NCBI GenBank assembly: GCA_002633005.1 | Contig: NMRA01000030.1 | Coordinates: 640,720 to 704,719, forward strand | Reading direction: 5' to 3' | Length of the DNA: 64,000 bases | From: Phoronis australis | Lineage: Eukaryota > Phoronida > Phoronidae | Part shown: piece after piece, positions 1 through 14,100 of the stretch | How the letters are laid out: each line of letters starts with the position of its first letter | Position numbering within the stretch: position 1 is the first letter of the stretch | Position numbers and translations under genes: made by a program | The notes under the pieces: generated by a model | Database searches by the model: none | Told to the model about the DNA's origin: nothing | Seen by the model: only the letters and a program-made list of their open reading frames with translations

Positions 1-400
1 GTTTGTTTTTAATCTCAAGTCAAACCCCGACCGCGCACGTGCGGGTGTCATATCAAGAAGCCTAAGTGATACTAAAAACTGCAGTGAGTTTGCACGTGCT
101 TTAGTCGTCTGCACTAATTCATCGAAACGACTTGGCGCCGTCATCAGATTTCATTTTGTGGATAATTTTGTTGCGAATGGACCTGGGTTCTAGCAGCATA
201 TATGTCAAAACACTCGAGGTGAAATTTGGCGACAAGTGCCCGCGGCCATTACATGGTTAGTCAGTTTTCCGCGGTGGTGTATGGAGAAACATGGTGTCCG
301 ATATTTAGGTTCTCCGAAGGTTTGGTTGTTGTGTTTTTTGAAGATCAGTCGGAACATAAATGTGGCTTTCAGTGACAAGATATAGTAACAGAACAATTCT
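1..400. promoter_or_regulatory. CpG-bearing patch, possible promoter / first exon of the ABHD12-like gene
   Basis: This stretch has visibly more CpG than the surrounding AT-rich DNA, and two CACGTG E-boxes (36-41 and 93-98). A short ATG frame starts at 177 and meets possible donors at 219 (after CTCGAG) and at 256 (CATG then GTTAGT). Neither donor gives the phase needed to join directly to the exon at 2013, which starts with the third base of a codon. If this is the gene's 5' end, another exon must lie between. The promoter role is inferred only from composition and position. Confidence 0.25.
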
Positions 401-1640
401 GTGAAGGTAAATCTTTATTTCAGCAAAGAATTTACAACAATCCGTAGTATTTTCATTTAAATATAATGCAAAATGTGCCAAAACGTCCGATAATTAGGTC
501 ACTTGACTGTACACTATTACAATATTATTACAGAGAGGTAATCTACCTACTCTAGCTTGGAGGACAGAGAATAATTCTAAAAGAAAGCTTTCAAAATTTT
601 GAACCACTTGTCACCCCCATTTCTGTGGGACCTTCTCACATTTCACAGGACCCCATATAATTGAGAATATCCAACAGGACAGACATTCCATAGTGCAGAA
701 CCACTCATTAGGGTCTGCGATCCTTCAGAGCCTATAGTTCTAATTTGTGGAACTCTATCAGAGGAGGCGAGATCAAGCTTAGATTTAAAGACATTTGTGC
801 AATATACCAACACCTGGACTGAGCCTCCTTGCAAACGAGCAGGGCCTGTGATTTTCTGATTCAAACATAGTCACTCCTATGGTGCTTATTTTTAATCTCA
901 TAGTATTTTAATTTTGTTTTAATTTCATATTTATTTATTTTGTATCTTATGTATTTATTTGTTGGTATACTAGCCTGTGGCTAATGTTTTCTCCTGTTTA
1001 AGTTTAACCAATGATAAATATATTGACTTGAACTTGGATGTAGGAACATGGTAGATAGTACCACTGTCTCAAATGATTAAATCATAAAAGTCATGTACCT
1101 TTAAGTACCTTTTTCCCATAATTGGGACACATTTAGAAATTCCATGATTACAGGATCCTGACAGGAAAGGTGCCTGTGCATTGTGAGAGTAATTTTTTGG
1201 TTGTGGGGACTATTCCTCCCTCATCTGATGTGGATTTTTGGCTAAATCTGACTGCTGCATAGTCTTCTAGTGGCTATTTTGTTTTCTTTACGTTTGTCTT
1301 GATAATGATCAAACTGCTTGATTGTTGTTCTTGAAATTTGGCAAATAAGTTAGTATTACGTAGGTAATGCTACAAATTCTGTTTCAGGGAGTATATAACC
1401 AATTTTGCACCCCCTAGTAGCCTTTTTATGTTTTTGTGTCTCTGTGTTGCCTGCCTCTCTATTCTGTTCTTCAAAAAATCATGATGAAAGATTCATGATG
1501 GAAGGTGTTAGGTGAGTTCCTGTGAAGGAGAGCTTTAGTGCCTTACTTTTCATCCTCTGTAGGCTACTTTAAGCTTACTAGCAAAATTGCTACCTTGTGT
1601 GAAAATGTTTAAAGTAGTAATCATCCCCTGTATCTGGTCT
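401..1640. other. Non-coding stretch, no feature recognised
   Basis: This is AT-rich DNA without an exon that I can frame. It is either intron 1 or upstream DNA of the ABHD12-like gene. The short frames here have no recognisable protein content. Confidence 0.4.
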
Positions 1641-1645
1641 GTATG

Positions 1646-1977
1646 TGATGTGCATGTTGGGCCCATATCAACACTAACTATAGTGAGCATCTTCACTGCT
1701 CATTGTATGCAGATGTGCATGTTGGGCCCACATCAACACTAACTATACTGAGCACCATCACTGCTCAATGTATGCAGATGTGCATGTTGGGCCCACATCA
1801 ACACTAACTATACTGAGCACCATCACTGCTCAATGTACGCAGATGTGCATGTTGGGCCCACATCAACACTAACTATACTGAGCACCATCACTGCTCAATA
1901 TATGCAGATGTGCATGTTGGGCCCATATCAACACTAACTGTACTGAGCACCATCACTGCTCAATGTATGCAGATGTG
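1646..1977. repeat. 65-bp minisatellite, five copies
   Basis: A unit containing TGCATGTTGGGCCCA recurs at 1651, 1716, 1781, 1846 and 1911, an exact 65-bp step. A sixth, broken copy ends near 1977. Copies differ by only a few bases. The array stops about 35 bases before the acceptor of the membrane-anchor exon of the ABHD12-like gene, so copy number could affect branch-point spacing. Confidence 0.95.
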
Positions 1978-2012
1978 CTGCTTTTGTCACTAATCGTCTC
2001 CTTGTGTTTCAG

Positions 2013-2143
2013 TCACCCTCCAAGAAGACTCAGCAGATGTCTACCCTACTGTTTACTGCCTGCTGTGCTGCTCTATGTCACCATTCCTCTCCTGTACTTT
2101 CTGTTCCCATGGATAGTTGTTGAAGTGGTGTTTTTAAATAACT
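2013..2143 (+). CDS. ABHD12: ABHD12-like exon with the membrane anchor
   Basis: The acceptor is TTGTGTTTCAG and the donor GTGAGT. The exon starts on a third codon base and ends in phase 1. It encodes basic residues (PPRRLSR) and then a hydrophobic run, LLPAVLLYVTIPLLYFLFPW, ending VVFLNN. This matches the single membrane segment followed by the FLN motif in vertebrate ABHD12. The upstream exon supplying the start codon was not identified. Confidence 0.9.
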
Positions 2144-5100
2144 GTGAGTATTCCAGATGTGATTTTCTGTGGGATGCTTTGATTGGCCTTCTACCTCATC
2201 ATAAGTCACAAAACCTTCCATTGCTCACCACTTAGCATAATGCCATATTGCCAAATGTGACACGTTAAAATTTCCAGGCTGGTAAATACTTTTGTCCGAA
2301 AGTGATGCGATCTTATCAAATGCGTTTTAACAGGGGAAGCTTTGTTGAAAGGTAGCCTTTGCAATTTGAGAGCCCTCCTTTTGTAAAAAACTCGAATTCC
2401 GTACACAATGTCATGGTAGAGTGTCAGTCTGCAGTGACTGAGTGTTTTTAAGCTTTTAGAATGAGCTGATGAAATATGCTGTTTGAACTAGCAAATTTGA
2501 CAATTGGCTGATTAAACTGCTTGAATTTGACCCCTTTTACCCATTTTGTGTGGTAGAAATGTTGGAAGAAGGCAGCGGTGAGGCAGTGGGTGGGGAAACT
2601 GAGCCATGTGTCAGTTGTGTTTTCCTTTTTAACTTTTCAGTGTGTATTCCCTTCACCGACTACACAGATCCTACTTTGTTTGGTCTGAATGGAACTCGTA
2701 ATTTTTACCTGCAATCTGAACAAAATGTTCAGCTGGGAGTGTGGTAAGTCAACATTTAAAGATTATATTATGATTCTTTATATTCAAATAATTTATACCA
2801 ACAATAACTCGTGAATAAATCTCACTTTCTGTCTATCAACTATTAACACAGGTGACTGACATAAGTAGTATTAAAGTACAAGTTGGAATAAGGAATAATC
2901 ACTTACTTAGAGACGAATCAGTTGGATGCAGACATTTCGGCTTGGTCCGCCAGGCCTTTGTCAATGAATGAAGGGTTTCCTGAAAGTACAAGTTGCAAAC
3001 TACATATCCAAGTGTTACAAATCCATGCTTTGGTCAACACAAATCGTCAAGGAAATTGCATACTTTGTTGGCAAGTATCATAATATGTTACTGCAGACTG
3101 CCATGTTACGTTATGTTATTTTGATTTACGCGTACGAATACGTGTGTTTCCCGCCATGTAAGTAGACTTGCTACTGTGTCGTTCTTGCGCCAGATGTGGC
3201 TTTCTCTAACTATTTATTCTCGTGCTGCCCGTTTTGAACGCCATTCCACAAACGTTTATGGTGGAGAAACGTCAATTGATGTACATAGTTACTTTTAACG
3301 GAATTTTGGTTGGACTTGGGTCAATAACAGCGTAAGTACTCAGGTTTCTTGATATAAAATAGTTTATTTACATTCATTAGTATTAGTTTTGCCCTGTTCT
3401 GTCGGGTGTATTTAACGTTTCGAATGTTTGCTATTAATGTATGCCTTTTGCCCGTTGTCATTTTCTTGGGCGTTGTCCTCGAAACTGTTACTGTACATAC
3501 ATGGTAGAGCATTAAGCAATGAGTAAACTGGAACATAGTTTTTTGTTATATTTCAGTTAACCTACTATTACGCCTACTACTACTACTGCTACTTATTCTG
3601 ACAATAAAAGAGTAAAACCCCCCGAGCCTGTTTTGTTTTGCTCCAGCATAATACTTCAAATGTCTTTGAATTATTGTTAGCCCATGAACCATTTATTTCC
3701 AACAAAAAGTCATAGTTGTTTAGAAAAAAAGCAAATGGGTGCACATTATTCTATTCACATGACATGTTTCTGTGGTCATCAAGGATAAGTGGACGTATGT
3801 TTTCATGAATTGATGGTAAGATGATATGTAACTGTTATATAGGGGGGATTGCCATGCTACCACTAGATGGCACTGCCTCCTGTTGCTCAGTACATAGGTT
3901 ATCCGTGCATGGTTATTCAATTCACTTTGCAGGCACATTTTACCTGAGTCACTTGTCAAAGAGAGTGCACACCATGATGGCTACTATGAAGACTCTCTCT
4001 CAACAGGCTTACCTGTCTTCTTGTATTTACATGGAAATGCATTCTCAAGGTCTGTTTCTTATTTTCCTTCATGGTTTGCAGAAAATCAATCTTGCTCTTT
4101 AAATTCAAAGAAAGACACCAAAAGTATGTTTTATTCAATTCCGCTGAATATTTACTACTTGCACAAATTTTCCAAAGTTACGTTTGAAATGAGGTGTTGT
4201 GTCCAAACTACAAATGGTTCTGCTTTTTGGAACTCGCGCTTTCACGTTTGCGTTAAAATTAATGCTTAGAGGAGGCATGGTGTCCTAAACAACAATGCAC
4301 AACAATCATTTTTTGCAGCACAACCAAAGTGTGCACATAGTGAATATTAGTGTCAAAGTGTCGCTGAATAAATGAGTGTTGAAACGAAACTGTTCTTCAC
4401 TAGACATCTGGTTTAAAATCTATAATTTTACCATTCAGTATGGAAGGTACTACAATTTTCCACCCATTGAGTTTATTGTAAACACACACTCCATTGAATT
4501 ATACCTGACATGCACTTGAGTGTGTTTCAGGTTCATTGCTGCTATGGTTTTATTGACCAGGATGTTAATACTGAGAAACTTACAAATTAGAGAGTTGGGA
4601 TTGAGCTAATCTTTGTTAATCTCTTAAAAATGAACAATTTGAATATGGATGTTAACATAGATGAAATATTTCTATGGCTATGTAGAGTTTTGTTTCATTT
4701 CATGTAATAACAAACAACGAAAGCACTTTAGAAAGTGACACTTGGAGAAAAATGATGATGTTGGCGATGATATTGATGGCAATGATAATGATCCCATGAT
4801 CATGATGGTGATGATTATGGCGATGATGATGATGGCGATGATGATGGTGAGGATCACGACAGCGATGATCATGACGTCGATGATCATGAAGGGGATGATC
4901 ATGACGGCGATGATCATGACGGCGATGATCATGACGTCGATGATCATGACGTCGATGATCATGACGGCGATGATCATGACGGCGATGATCATGACGACTA
5001 TGATCATGATGGAGATGATCATGATGGCGATGATCATGATGGCGATGATCATGATGGCTATGATCATGATGGCTATGATCATTATGGAGATGATGATGAT

Positions 5101-8100
5101 GGCGATGATCATGATGAGAAAAATGATTAAACTGTTTCACTGGCATAAGCACCTTTTGGTGAGTTACCCACTCACTGCCAAGGGCGAGTTGGCTGTTTTC
5201 CCATTCTTGACCGAGTTTCTTCTCAATTTAATATTGGAGATAACTACAGTTCAATGAAATTGGTAGGTGATGGGAGTACAGTTTTACCACATCTAGAATG
5301 GAGGCCAAGTTTTTGATTTCTTTTGTGTTTTTGAGGGAATATTGTTCCTGTCAAATTACGATTCATGCAATGGCTTCTAAACTGTCCATGATCGAGGTTT
5401 AATTGACTCAAATTTAAATCTAATCTGATTCAGGATCCAAGTTTCAGATGTCAGGGGTGGCACTTGGAATGTACCTCAGCCGGCAGAGTATGAATTTCAA
5501 CCAACATCCTTGACCATTGATCAGTGCTGCTGACAACTGGTGAGAACTCTGGTGACAACTGGTGACAACTCTGGTGACAATTTTGGTGTCAACTTTGATG
5601 TTAAGACAATTATCGTGAAGCCACAAATATTGACGATGTTGACATGTTATCACCTCCAAAACTGGAAGTGGCAATGCTGCTGACGATACCGCATGGCATA
5701 ACAAGAACGGGGCCAAGGACAATGATACTGCTGGCACTGACGACGATTATCACCATCATCATCAGTTATTTTTCAATACTTAGTTCATATCATATTTTGC
5801 TCTTTTCAATCACAATATTTCTTATGTTATGATGATCTACTTTCCAGAGTTGCTCGTCACCGTGTGAGTTTGTACAAAGTGTTACAGAAAGCCAACTTCC
5901 ATGTCATTGCCATGGACTACAGAGGTAAAATGTTTGTATCGTAAAGGTTTCCGTTCACTGGCATAGTTGATAAGGTGTTAGGAAGGTGGTTGAATGATTG
6001 TAATTTTGATTTCTCGTCTTTATAAGACAGTGTTTCCCAGTGCCCAGTGAAGGTGTCCCTACTTCTAGTATTAGATGTGTTGTGGTCTGACATTAGGTAT
6101 GTGGTGTCCTTTAACCCAAACAGGGCAATAGTCTGATATAACGTGTCTGTATTTTGAAAACCAGTTTGATTCCCGTTATTCAGTGGAGAAAACTGGTTCT
6201 CAAAATTCGGGCATGTTATATCAGACCATTACCCCAAACAGTCTGGCATTAGGTATGTGGTGGGCTTTAACCCAGACAGACTGGTATTAGGTATGTGTTG
6301 GGCTTTAAGCCAAACAGTCTGGTATTGGGTATGTGGAGGGCTTTAGCCCAGACAGTCTGGCTTTAGGTATGTGTTGGGCTTTAAGCCAAACAGTTTTGTA
6401 TTTGGTATGTTGTGGGATTTAACTCATACAGTCTGGCATTAGGTATGTGGTGGGCTTTAACCCAGATAGTTTGGTACTAGGTATGTGGTGGGCGTTAACC
6501 CATGCAGTCTGGCATTAGATATGTCTTGGTTTTAACCAAGACAGTCTGGTATTAGCTATGTGTTGGTTTTAGCCCAGACAGTCTAGTATATGGTATGTGG
6601 TGGCTTTTAACCTGTACAGTCTGGCATTAGGTATGTGGTGGCTTTAAGCCAGACAGTTTAGTATTAGGTACGTGGTGGTCTTTTACTCAGAGAGTTTGGC
6701 ATGAGATATGTGGTGGTCATGGTCATCAGGAAGTGAAGATCTTGTTCAACAGAACTTGATGTAATTATTCATGGAGAGTCACGTTGTCAGTCCAGAAATA
6801 AAATGTTACCTCTTCCTCTAGGATTTGGGGATTCCACAGGTTCCCCAACTGAAGATGGCGTTGTGCATGACTCCAAAGTTGTATTCAAGTGGATTAAAGC
6901 CAAGAGTAAAAGTTCTCCAGTCTTCATACTCGGTCATTCGCTAGGCACTGGGTAAGACTTACATTATGGCTGATAGTGTTTTATGATGGTATTGTAAATG
7001 ATACTTCTATTTATGAGAACAACTTTTGCGGAATATATGCATTGATTGCTTGCACAACTTTTGTGTTTTTTGTTTCTCGTCCCATATATCATGCTCCATC
7101 TTGAAGTGACTTGTGTTTTTGTTATGAAGGATGTCTCTGATAGATAAATAACTGATTGAATAAAACATAGAATATACAGTGTTTTCTCTAATATTTTGCT
7201 TATTTTCTAGAATTGGTACCAGAGCCACAGCAGAATTATGTGATGAGAGTAAGTTGTACAGTTGTAAGCTTTTATGTTCCAGTGAAATATTTAGTTGTTT
7301 ACTAAAGGATAGTACAGTATTATTGATTATCTGAACAGCATTTCTTTTTGACCTGGCATTTCCAAAATGACAAAATGAGACATTCTGGATTTCACTTTTC
7401 CTTAATCTGACAGCATTAACAGATTGAAGTTATGTTTTATTTCAAAACCTAACACTTGACTTATTGGTGGACATAGATCTTTCTAAATCTTGTTGGTTTA
7501 TGCTACTTGAAGTATTTAGAAAGCTGTTAAAGCCCCAAGCTGGGCCATCTTTGAAAGCTAATGTTTTGATTCTTGTTTAAGGGTGAATTGCTTTGTTTCT
7601 TGTTTTAGCATTCCTAATTACAAACGATAGAATCAAGGACTCACTGGAGTTGATTGATTGATTGACTGACCAACTGACCAATCAACGATTGATTCAATGG
7701 ATAACCTTTTATTTCATTTTGAGATCTTTGTGAATGGGCTTGATTTAGTGCTGTGTGGAATTACTTTTAAATGCACTTTGAATTAAATGTTACATAGAAA
7801 TTAAGTAAAAATGCATCCTATACCCAGTAATTTCTTAAATCAGAAGCATACAGTGCTAAAGTATTCCACAAAATAATTTATTGTAATTGCCTCTTGTATT
7901 TAGGTGTGCCTCCTGATGGTTTGATTCTTGAAGCTCCATTCAATAATATTGTGGACGCAGCTAAACTTCATATCTTTGCCAAGGTGAGTTATGCCAATTT
8001 TAACATGTACAATGTCATAGGTGCCATCCACACTACGAATTACCCTAGAAAAAGTTACTCCTGGAATGAGTTGTCATTGGGTTTAGTCGTGGTGTGGACG

Positions 8101-11100
8101 CAATTTTTTCTGGGGCAACTTGACACGTGTAACAACTTTATTGAGGTACAGTAACTTATTCTTAGATAATTTGCCTCAACGCGAGTTGCAGTGTGGACAT
8201 AAACCATCTGTGCCCTTGGTCAGTTTCATGCATACCGAGTGTCTAATCTTGTTTGTGCCATATTTGTTACGAGCTGTAGTATATGTAGCGTAGTTTGGAT
8301 GCTCAGCCGAATGGGGCAAGTTATTCTAGAGCAAGTTGTTTTAGGTTAACTGTGTTATAGTGAGGACATGACGTATGAAGGTGGTTTATTTCATTGTTAA
8401 TTTATATAAGGTTTTAAAGTACAAAGGTGTGTTAACATAATTAGGTAAAGTACTAATGTAGCAGGGTTAGTAAATTCAATTTTAACCTAAATGTAGTCCT
8501 AATATTCCATGAAGTAACTCTGCCCAACATTTCTTACGGAAGTTTTTGCGTGTATAGATGTTGGTGGGCTAGAATACATAAACACCTTGTAATTTGATTT
8601 CAAAGAATGTCAGTGTGTTTATAACCGAAACTTGATAGGCCTGTGTTTTTTCCTTTATTTTTTGTACATTATAATAAACATTATATAGTAAACACTGTTG
8701 TTAGGTTCATTATCTTTGCAATTTGAAATTAATTTTATTTGCAGCCTATGTTGACTTTGTATCCATATGCCGAAAACTTTATATTTGACAATCTTCACAA
8801 ACAAAGTGTGTTCTTTGACAGCGAGAAGCAGTAAGTATTTGCATTTTTATTAATAATGTGTAATTAAGTTATAATGTGTTGTAGATTATGGAATTTTTAT
8901 GTGCCTCATGTACATGTGTGGGTGCATATTTCTGTCTCTGTTTGGACGTCCAGCGTCTGCTGCTGTATCTCCAAAACCCCTTACAGGTTCTTCATAAAAG
9001 TATACAGATTTGTTCTGACAAAGCTGACCACAAATGATGACCTTTGGACAAATCCAACTACCATTGTGCAAGCTAGTGGCAATTTTAGTATTACACATTT
9101 GTCTTTGTATCTTTGGAGTTCCTTGATGGTTTTCATAAAATTTGGCAAATGTAAGTGTTTGTTAGAGTGAGGCCTCCGGCCCACATTACAATGACTACAG
9201 ACAACAATAGAGTGAGGCCTCCAGCCCACATTACAATGACTACAGACAACAAACTAATGTAGACTTATTAAATGATTTAGAAACATTTTTCTCAGTTTCG
9301 TGGGTACCTACCTATCTACCTGGGTACCTACCTATCTACCTGAGTACCTATCTTCCTGAGTACCTGTCTACCTGAGTATCTACCTGAGTACCTATCTATC
9401 TACCTCCGTACCTAACTATCTACTTGAGTACTTACTCCATTGGGTGGAGTGAGGGCAGAATAAGGGAGATCAAAACAAAGTTAAAGGACGGCCCAAATTG
9501 TTGTTTTGTTGTTTTAACTTATAGGTGTAATTTTTGTATTATTTGTGGATGTGTACACATCTAATGAGTTACATTCTAACAAGTAATGCAATATTATTGT
9601 GGATATGTACACATCTGATGAGTTACGTTCTAACAAGCACTTGCAATATTGTGACAGTTAGTAATGAGCAGTGGTTTGATTTATTTAGTATGCTTGGTAT
9701 GTCCATGACGTGTTTGTAGCATGTTATTAATATTTTTGAAACTGACAATAGGTGTCAGCATATGCTGTCTATAAATTTCTTGTCATTGAAAGTGAACTAA
9801 TTGATAAAAAGGAATAACATCAGATCTATGACGTAAGCAAATGGACATTTTGTTCCCGTGTACGAATAATTATAGTTTTATGCTCTGAAAGTTGTTATGT
9901 TGTCATTATTTCTTTTCTGAGGTTCATGACCCAGAAATTACTCATGTTTGGTACTAAATGAAACATGACATGTGTTATAGTCATTACATAGATCTTAAGG
10001 ACATATCATTGACTAATTACTTCCTGTCACTGCTGTTTACAAAGACTTTTCCAAGCTGAGGGTGTAACTTAAGTTTAGCCCAAATTCTGTATTGATGATT
10101 ACAGGAATAGTTGGATATAAAGTGCCAACATTTTGAGAACCAGTGGGGAAAACTGATTCTTAAAATGCAGTGTGTTTTATTAGATTATTGCCGGTGGTTA
10201 CTCCGTCCTCTTGTTTCGCTTCACTTTTAATTTTAACGTGAGAAGATTCAAACTTCCAAGAACTACACAGTACTGATTAGATCAAACTGGTAAAATATTT
10301 AGAGGGCAGTAGACATTCCCGTTGAACCATCAGTGATCTCCCTTTAGTGCACAGTTTTATTGTGTACAATTAGTAAAGTTACCTTGCGGCATTAAAAAGC
10401 GAAACAAAGAGTTCCACCCCAAAACATTGACCAAGACTGTGTTTTTCAAAGATGACACAACTTGGGGCTTAAATTCTGTATTCCATGTTCTCAAACATTG
10501 ATGACGTCGATTTAACCTTTCTGGTTGGTGGAAATCTCTCGGCTAAATTATTTAATGCATGTCCTATTTATTGTTACTAGGGGTGTTCAAAGCCAGTCAT
10601 TCCTTTATTTTAACCAACAGTTTCGTCAGTTGTATGAAACAGCACTGAAGTAGTAATATTTAGAAAAATACAGCCCTGGATGGCTTTGTGTTTACTGGTA
10701 ATTCATAAATAGTGAAATTCCAGGCTGTTCAATTGTTGGTGGACTGCCAGAAATTCAAAAATTATTTAGAAAATGGTAATTTTGAAATCATTTGAAGGAG
10801 TACATGCATCTTTTAGTAATGAATTCAGAACTAGATTGGTTTTGCAGTCAAATTTCATTTATGAAGTATTTCATTGAAAAGAAATGGAAAGAATGTCTTT
10901 ATAAGGAAACTAAAACCTGTTGCTCTCTACTTGCAGCATTCACCATGTGTCCATCCCCATACTCATACTGCATGCTGAAGATGACAAGATAGTTCCTTTT
11001 AAGTTGGGCTTAAAGGTATGTACCCCTCTCTCATAAAGTCCCAATAACACACTGAGGTCACTTGTCAGACTATCTGTTCATGTTTTGTTTCTATTTTCTT

Positions 11101-14100
11101 TCAGCAACTTACTGCTTTTGTGTTGCAGTGCATTGCAATTTGAGTACTTTGTTGGCGAGTGACATCACTCATGAGTAAAGACACCAGAGGTTACTTAGTG
11201 ATCTCTGAATACTCTTCTTATGATGTCATATCCTGTCATTGTTCTTGACAGTTGTTTAGTTTGGTATGTTGCACTATGTTATGTGTTGGTGAGTCAAGTG
11301 TGTTGCTTGGAAAAAGTTTATCTGTATTTCACTCTGTTAAGTGGCTGAAAAACAAAAATTGAATAAGGCCTTTCGCATAAAATGGGTCTCATAATAGTCC
11401 TTACTGACAAACAATGCACAAATGTGCCATGTTGTCTTGCAATTTTAGTGTCTTCTATTTATGCTTTGTTTATTATTTATTTTGTTTCATTAGTCTTTCC
11501 ATGTCAGTTTCATATTGATCATTGATCATTGATCATTTAAGCATTCTCTGTCATTTTTGTTTGTCTGTTTGTGTGTCTCATTGTCTTTGTATGTTTTTAT
11601 TGAGGACCCCATCAAAAGCAGTGAAAACTGATGGGGTTACTCTCATTGTAAATACCACAATGAAAATGCGCCATTATAAATTTTTGGGTTGGCCAACGCC
11701 AATAAACTCTGAAATGTTTTCTGGAGTTGCTTTTTCTCTATAATTTTAATGTTGAAATCCTATGACAGTAAGGAATATAATGAGACTGGTTTTTGAAATT
11801 AAAAGTTCTAATTGGATTCTTCTGTTTAGTTAGATAAACATTGTGAAATACAGCTTAGTTTTATATTTGTCTTTAGAGAAACTGGTCAGTCATTTAAAAA
11901 ACAAAATGATTCCATTTTTGTGCTTCTTTATGTAGCATTGACAAGTTTAAAAAGTGGTCAAAAACATGGTTTTTTGTATACAAGTACAACCTGTAGCTTG
12001 CAATAAAGTGCAATTCAGTTATCATGAATTGCAGTTTTGTCACAGCTTAGAGGAGGCACAGATATACATGTTAGACACAATGTATCCAATCTGTCTGTTA
12101 ACTACCTCTGGCAACCTAGTATGTTTGTTCATGAGAAAAGAATTGCAGTGGCGAGAACAAAAATGTATTTTAATGAGAAAGGAACCCAACGAATAACGAT
12201 CAGCACTTAGATCACTTGTTGAATTCTGGAAGAAGAAGTTAACGCTTTAAAATGAGGAGGCCATTGCAATGTGTGATGCACAAAGGGTTGTCTCCCCTGT
12301 TGTACTCTAACATAAATTAACTACTGAAATTTGAACATGTATTTTGAACTCTGAACATGTACTAGAAATTGACATTTGCCCCCTGTGTAGTTGGTTGGCC
12401 CATTAAACATTGTGTAAATAAAATAATCATGATTCACACCAATACACATCCTTTCCATTATGCAACCAGCTCTTATCCACCATGAGTGACAATTAAGTAT
12501 GCAATGACAGCACATGTTGGCAGATTACATGGCTTTGTTTGCTTAACCAATAGCTTGTTGATTTGAGGTTTTTAACATTGCCATGCCTGTCTGGTGTAAC
12601 TAGGTGTACACAAATATGTACATGGTAATGTTAGCCATTGTAATGCTTTGCAAGAAATTATAGATTACTTTGATCTAGCTTAGTGTTTTGTAAGATATGT
12701 TAGAGCTTTGGCTTCTTCTATCCACACTACAGGCCAAATGACCCAGAATTCCCTGTCATGACGGCTTAGCACAAGTGGAATTCCCTGTCATAATGGCCGA
12801 GTGTAACAAAAATTCACCATCAGAGTAGCTAAAATGACCCGTCAATGGGGAAATGTTATTTTGTTCAATTTGCTTTGGCGTTTACTGTATCTCCACATTG
12901 TAAGAAACAAGGATGTGAATATACACAGCAGCTGTCACGTAAAAAGTGATTTGAAGCTTTTCTCTGTTGCAGTAATTTGTGACCTATTTTGTGGAAATAT
13001 TATGAAAATGGTGTTTTTAAAGACTAGGAGCTTTGCTTTAAATCATCAAAATTTTACAAGCTGTTTAGTTCTTGGTGTACAGTACAATGTAATTAATTTA
13101 AGTAGAGTTCTTTTGATATTTATCTTCTCTAAGAAACCTGATTAAACAAAATGAAATTTCACTTTTCTGTAGTAATGTACAGTTACTGGTGAAGAAACAT
13201 TTTTGAGTAGCACAAGTGAAACAAAGGATCACCATCTAGCTGTGTAATCTATGGACTTGCAGAGGCCTTATCCTAGAAATGCCACTCCCCCACCCCTACT
13301 TATTAACAGCATCCTGCTGTCAGTCTATTTAGGTGACTGCAAGAGGAGTCTGTCTACATAACTGGTCACCTACTGACTCCACTTGTCCGTTTCAGTAATG
13401 TAACAATTTCATTCAGACAAAGATTATTGCTAAACTGATACGTTGTAGTAACAAACATACAACTTCAAAATGACAAAAAAATCATGTGGTGCTATTTATT
13501 GTTTGTGAAATACATTCCCTTGTCCACCTTATAGTGTCCTGAATCATTTAGGTTTAAGGTGACTTGTTTGAAAATCAGTGAATGCTGACAGATTAGACTT
13601 TGCTTTAGTGTGGTGACGTGATATGGGGACCTTATGAGAAGTTGGTGCTTTGAATTGTCAAGAGTAACTCCTAACCATTGTCGAACACCTATCTGTCACT
13701 ATGTTGTTTGCTTGAGACAGAATAACATACTTCTGGGGCCGGCCGAGGTTCTAACCTCTGAACTCAACCTCTGAATACAAACTCAGACTCTTGACCAATC
13801 ACAGTCAATCCTGTTGCATTTTTTGTGGACAAATTGATAAGTTTCCTCGAGCCATTCGGTACAGTTGGTCAGTTTTTGAGTTGTGTTCCAGCTACAGTGA
13901 TTATATGATGGGCTCAGAAGTTAGTAATGGAGTTATCGTTTGTCAAGTAGTGATTCTTTTGGTGTGTTCGAAGGAGGATTTCTTGTTATTACTGAGGACC
14001 ATTTGTCAAATATTTCATTCAATAAATTTGGGAATAGGTAATTTTACCAATTATTTTAGTCCCAAATTGAAGATATTTGTTTTATGTGTAATTTTACAGT

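Noticed and set aside
177-255. ATG frame at 177 as first ABHD12-like exon
   Set aside because: Its donors give phase 0 or 1, whereas the exon at 2013 needs phase 2. It can be right only with an extra exon in between, so it is not called as CDS.
4678-5257. Three long frames (144-171 codons) rich in Ile/Met, His/Asp/Arg and Met/Ala/Thr
   Set aside because: They are different readings of the 15-bp GAT-rich array inside an ABHD12-like intron, with no independent coding signal.
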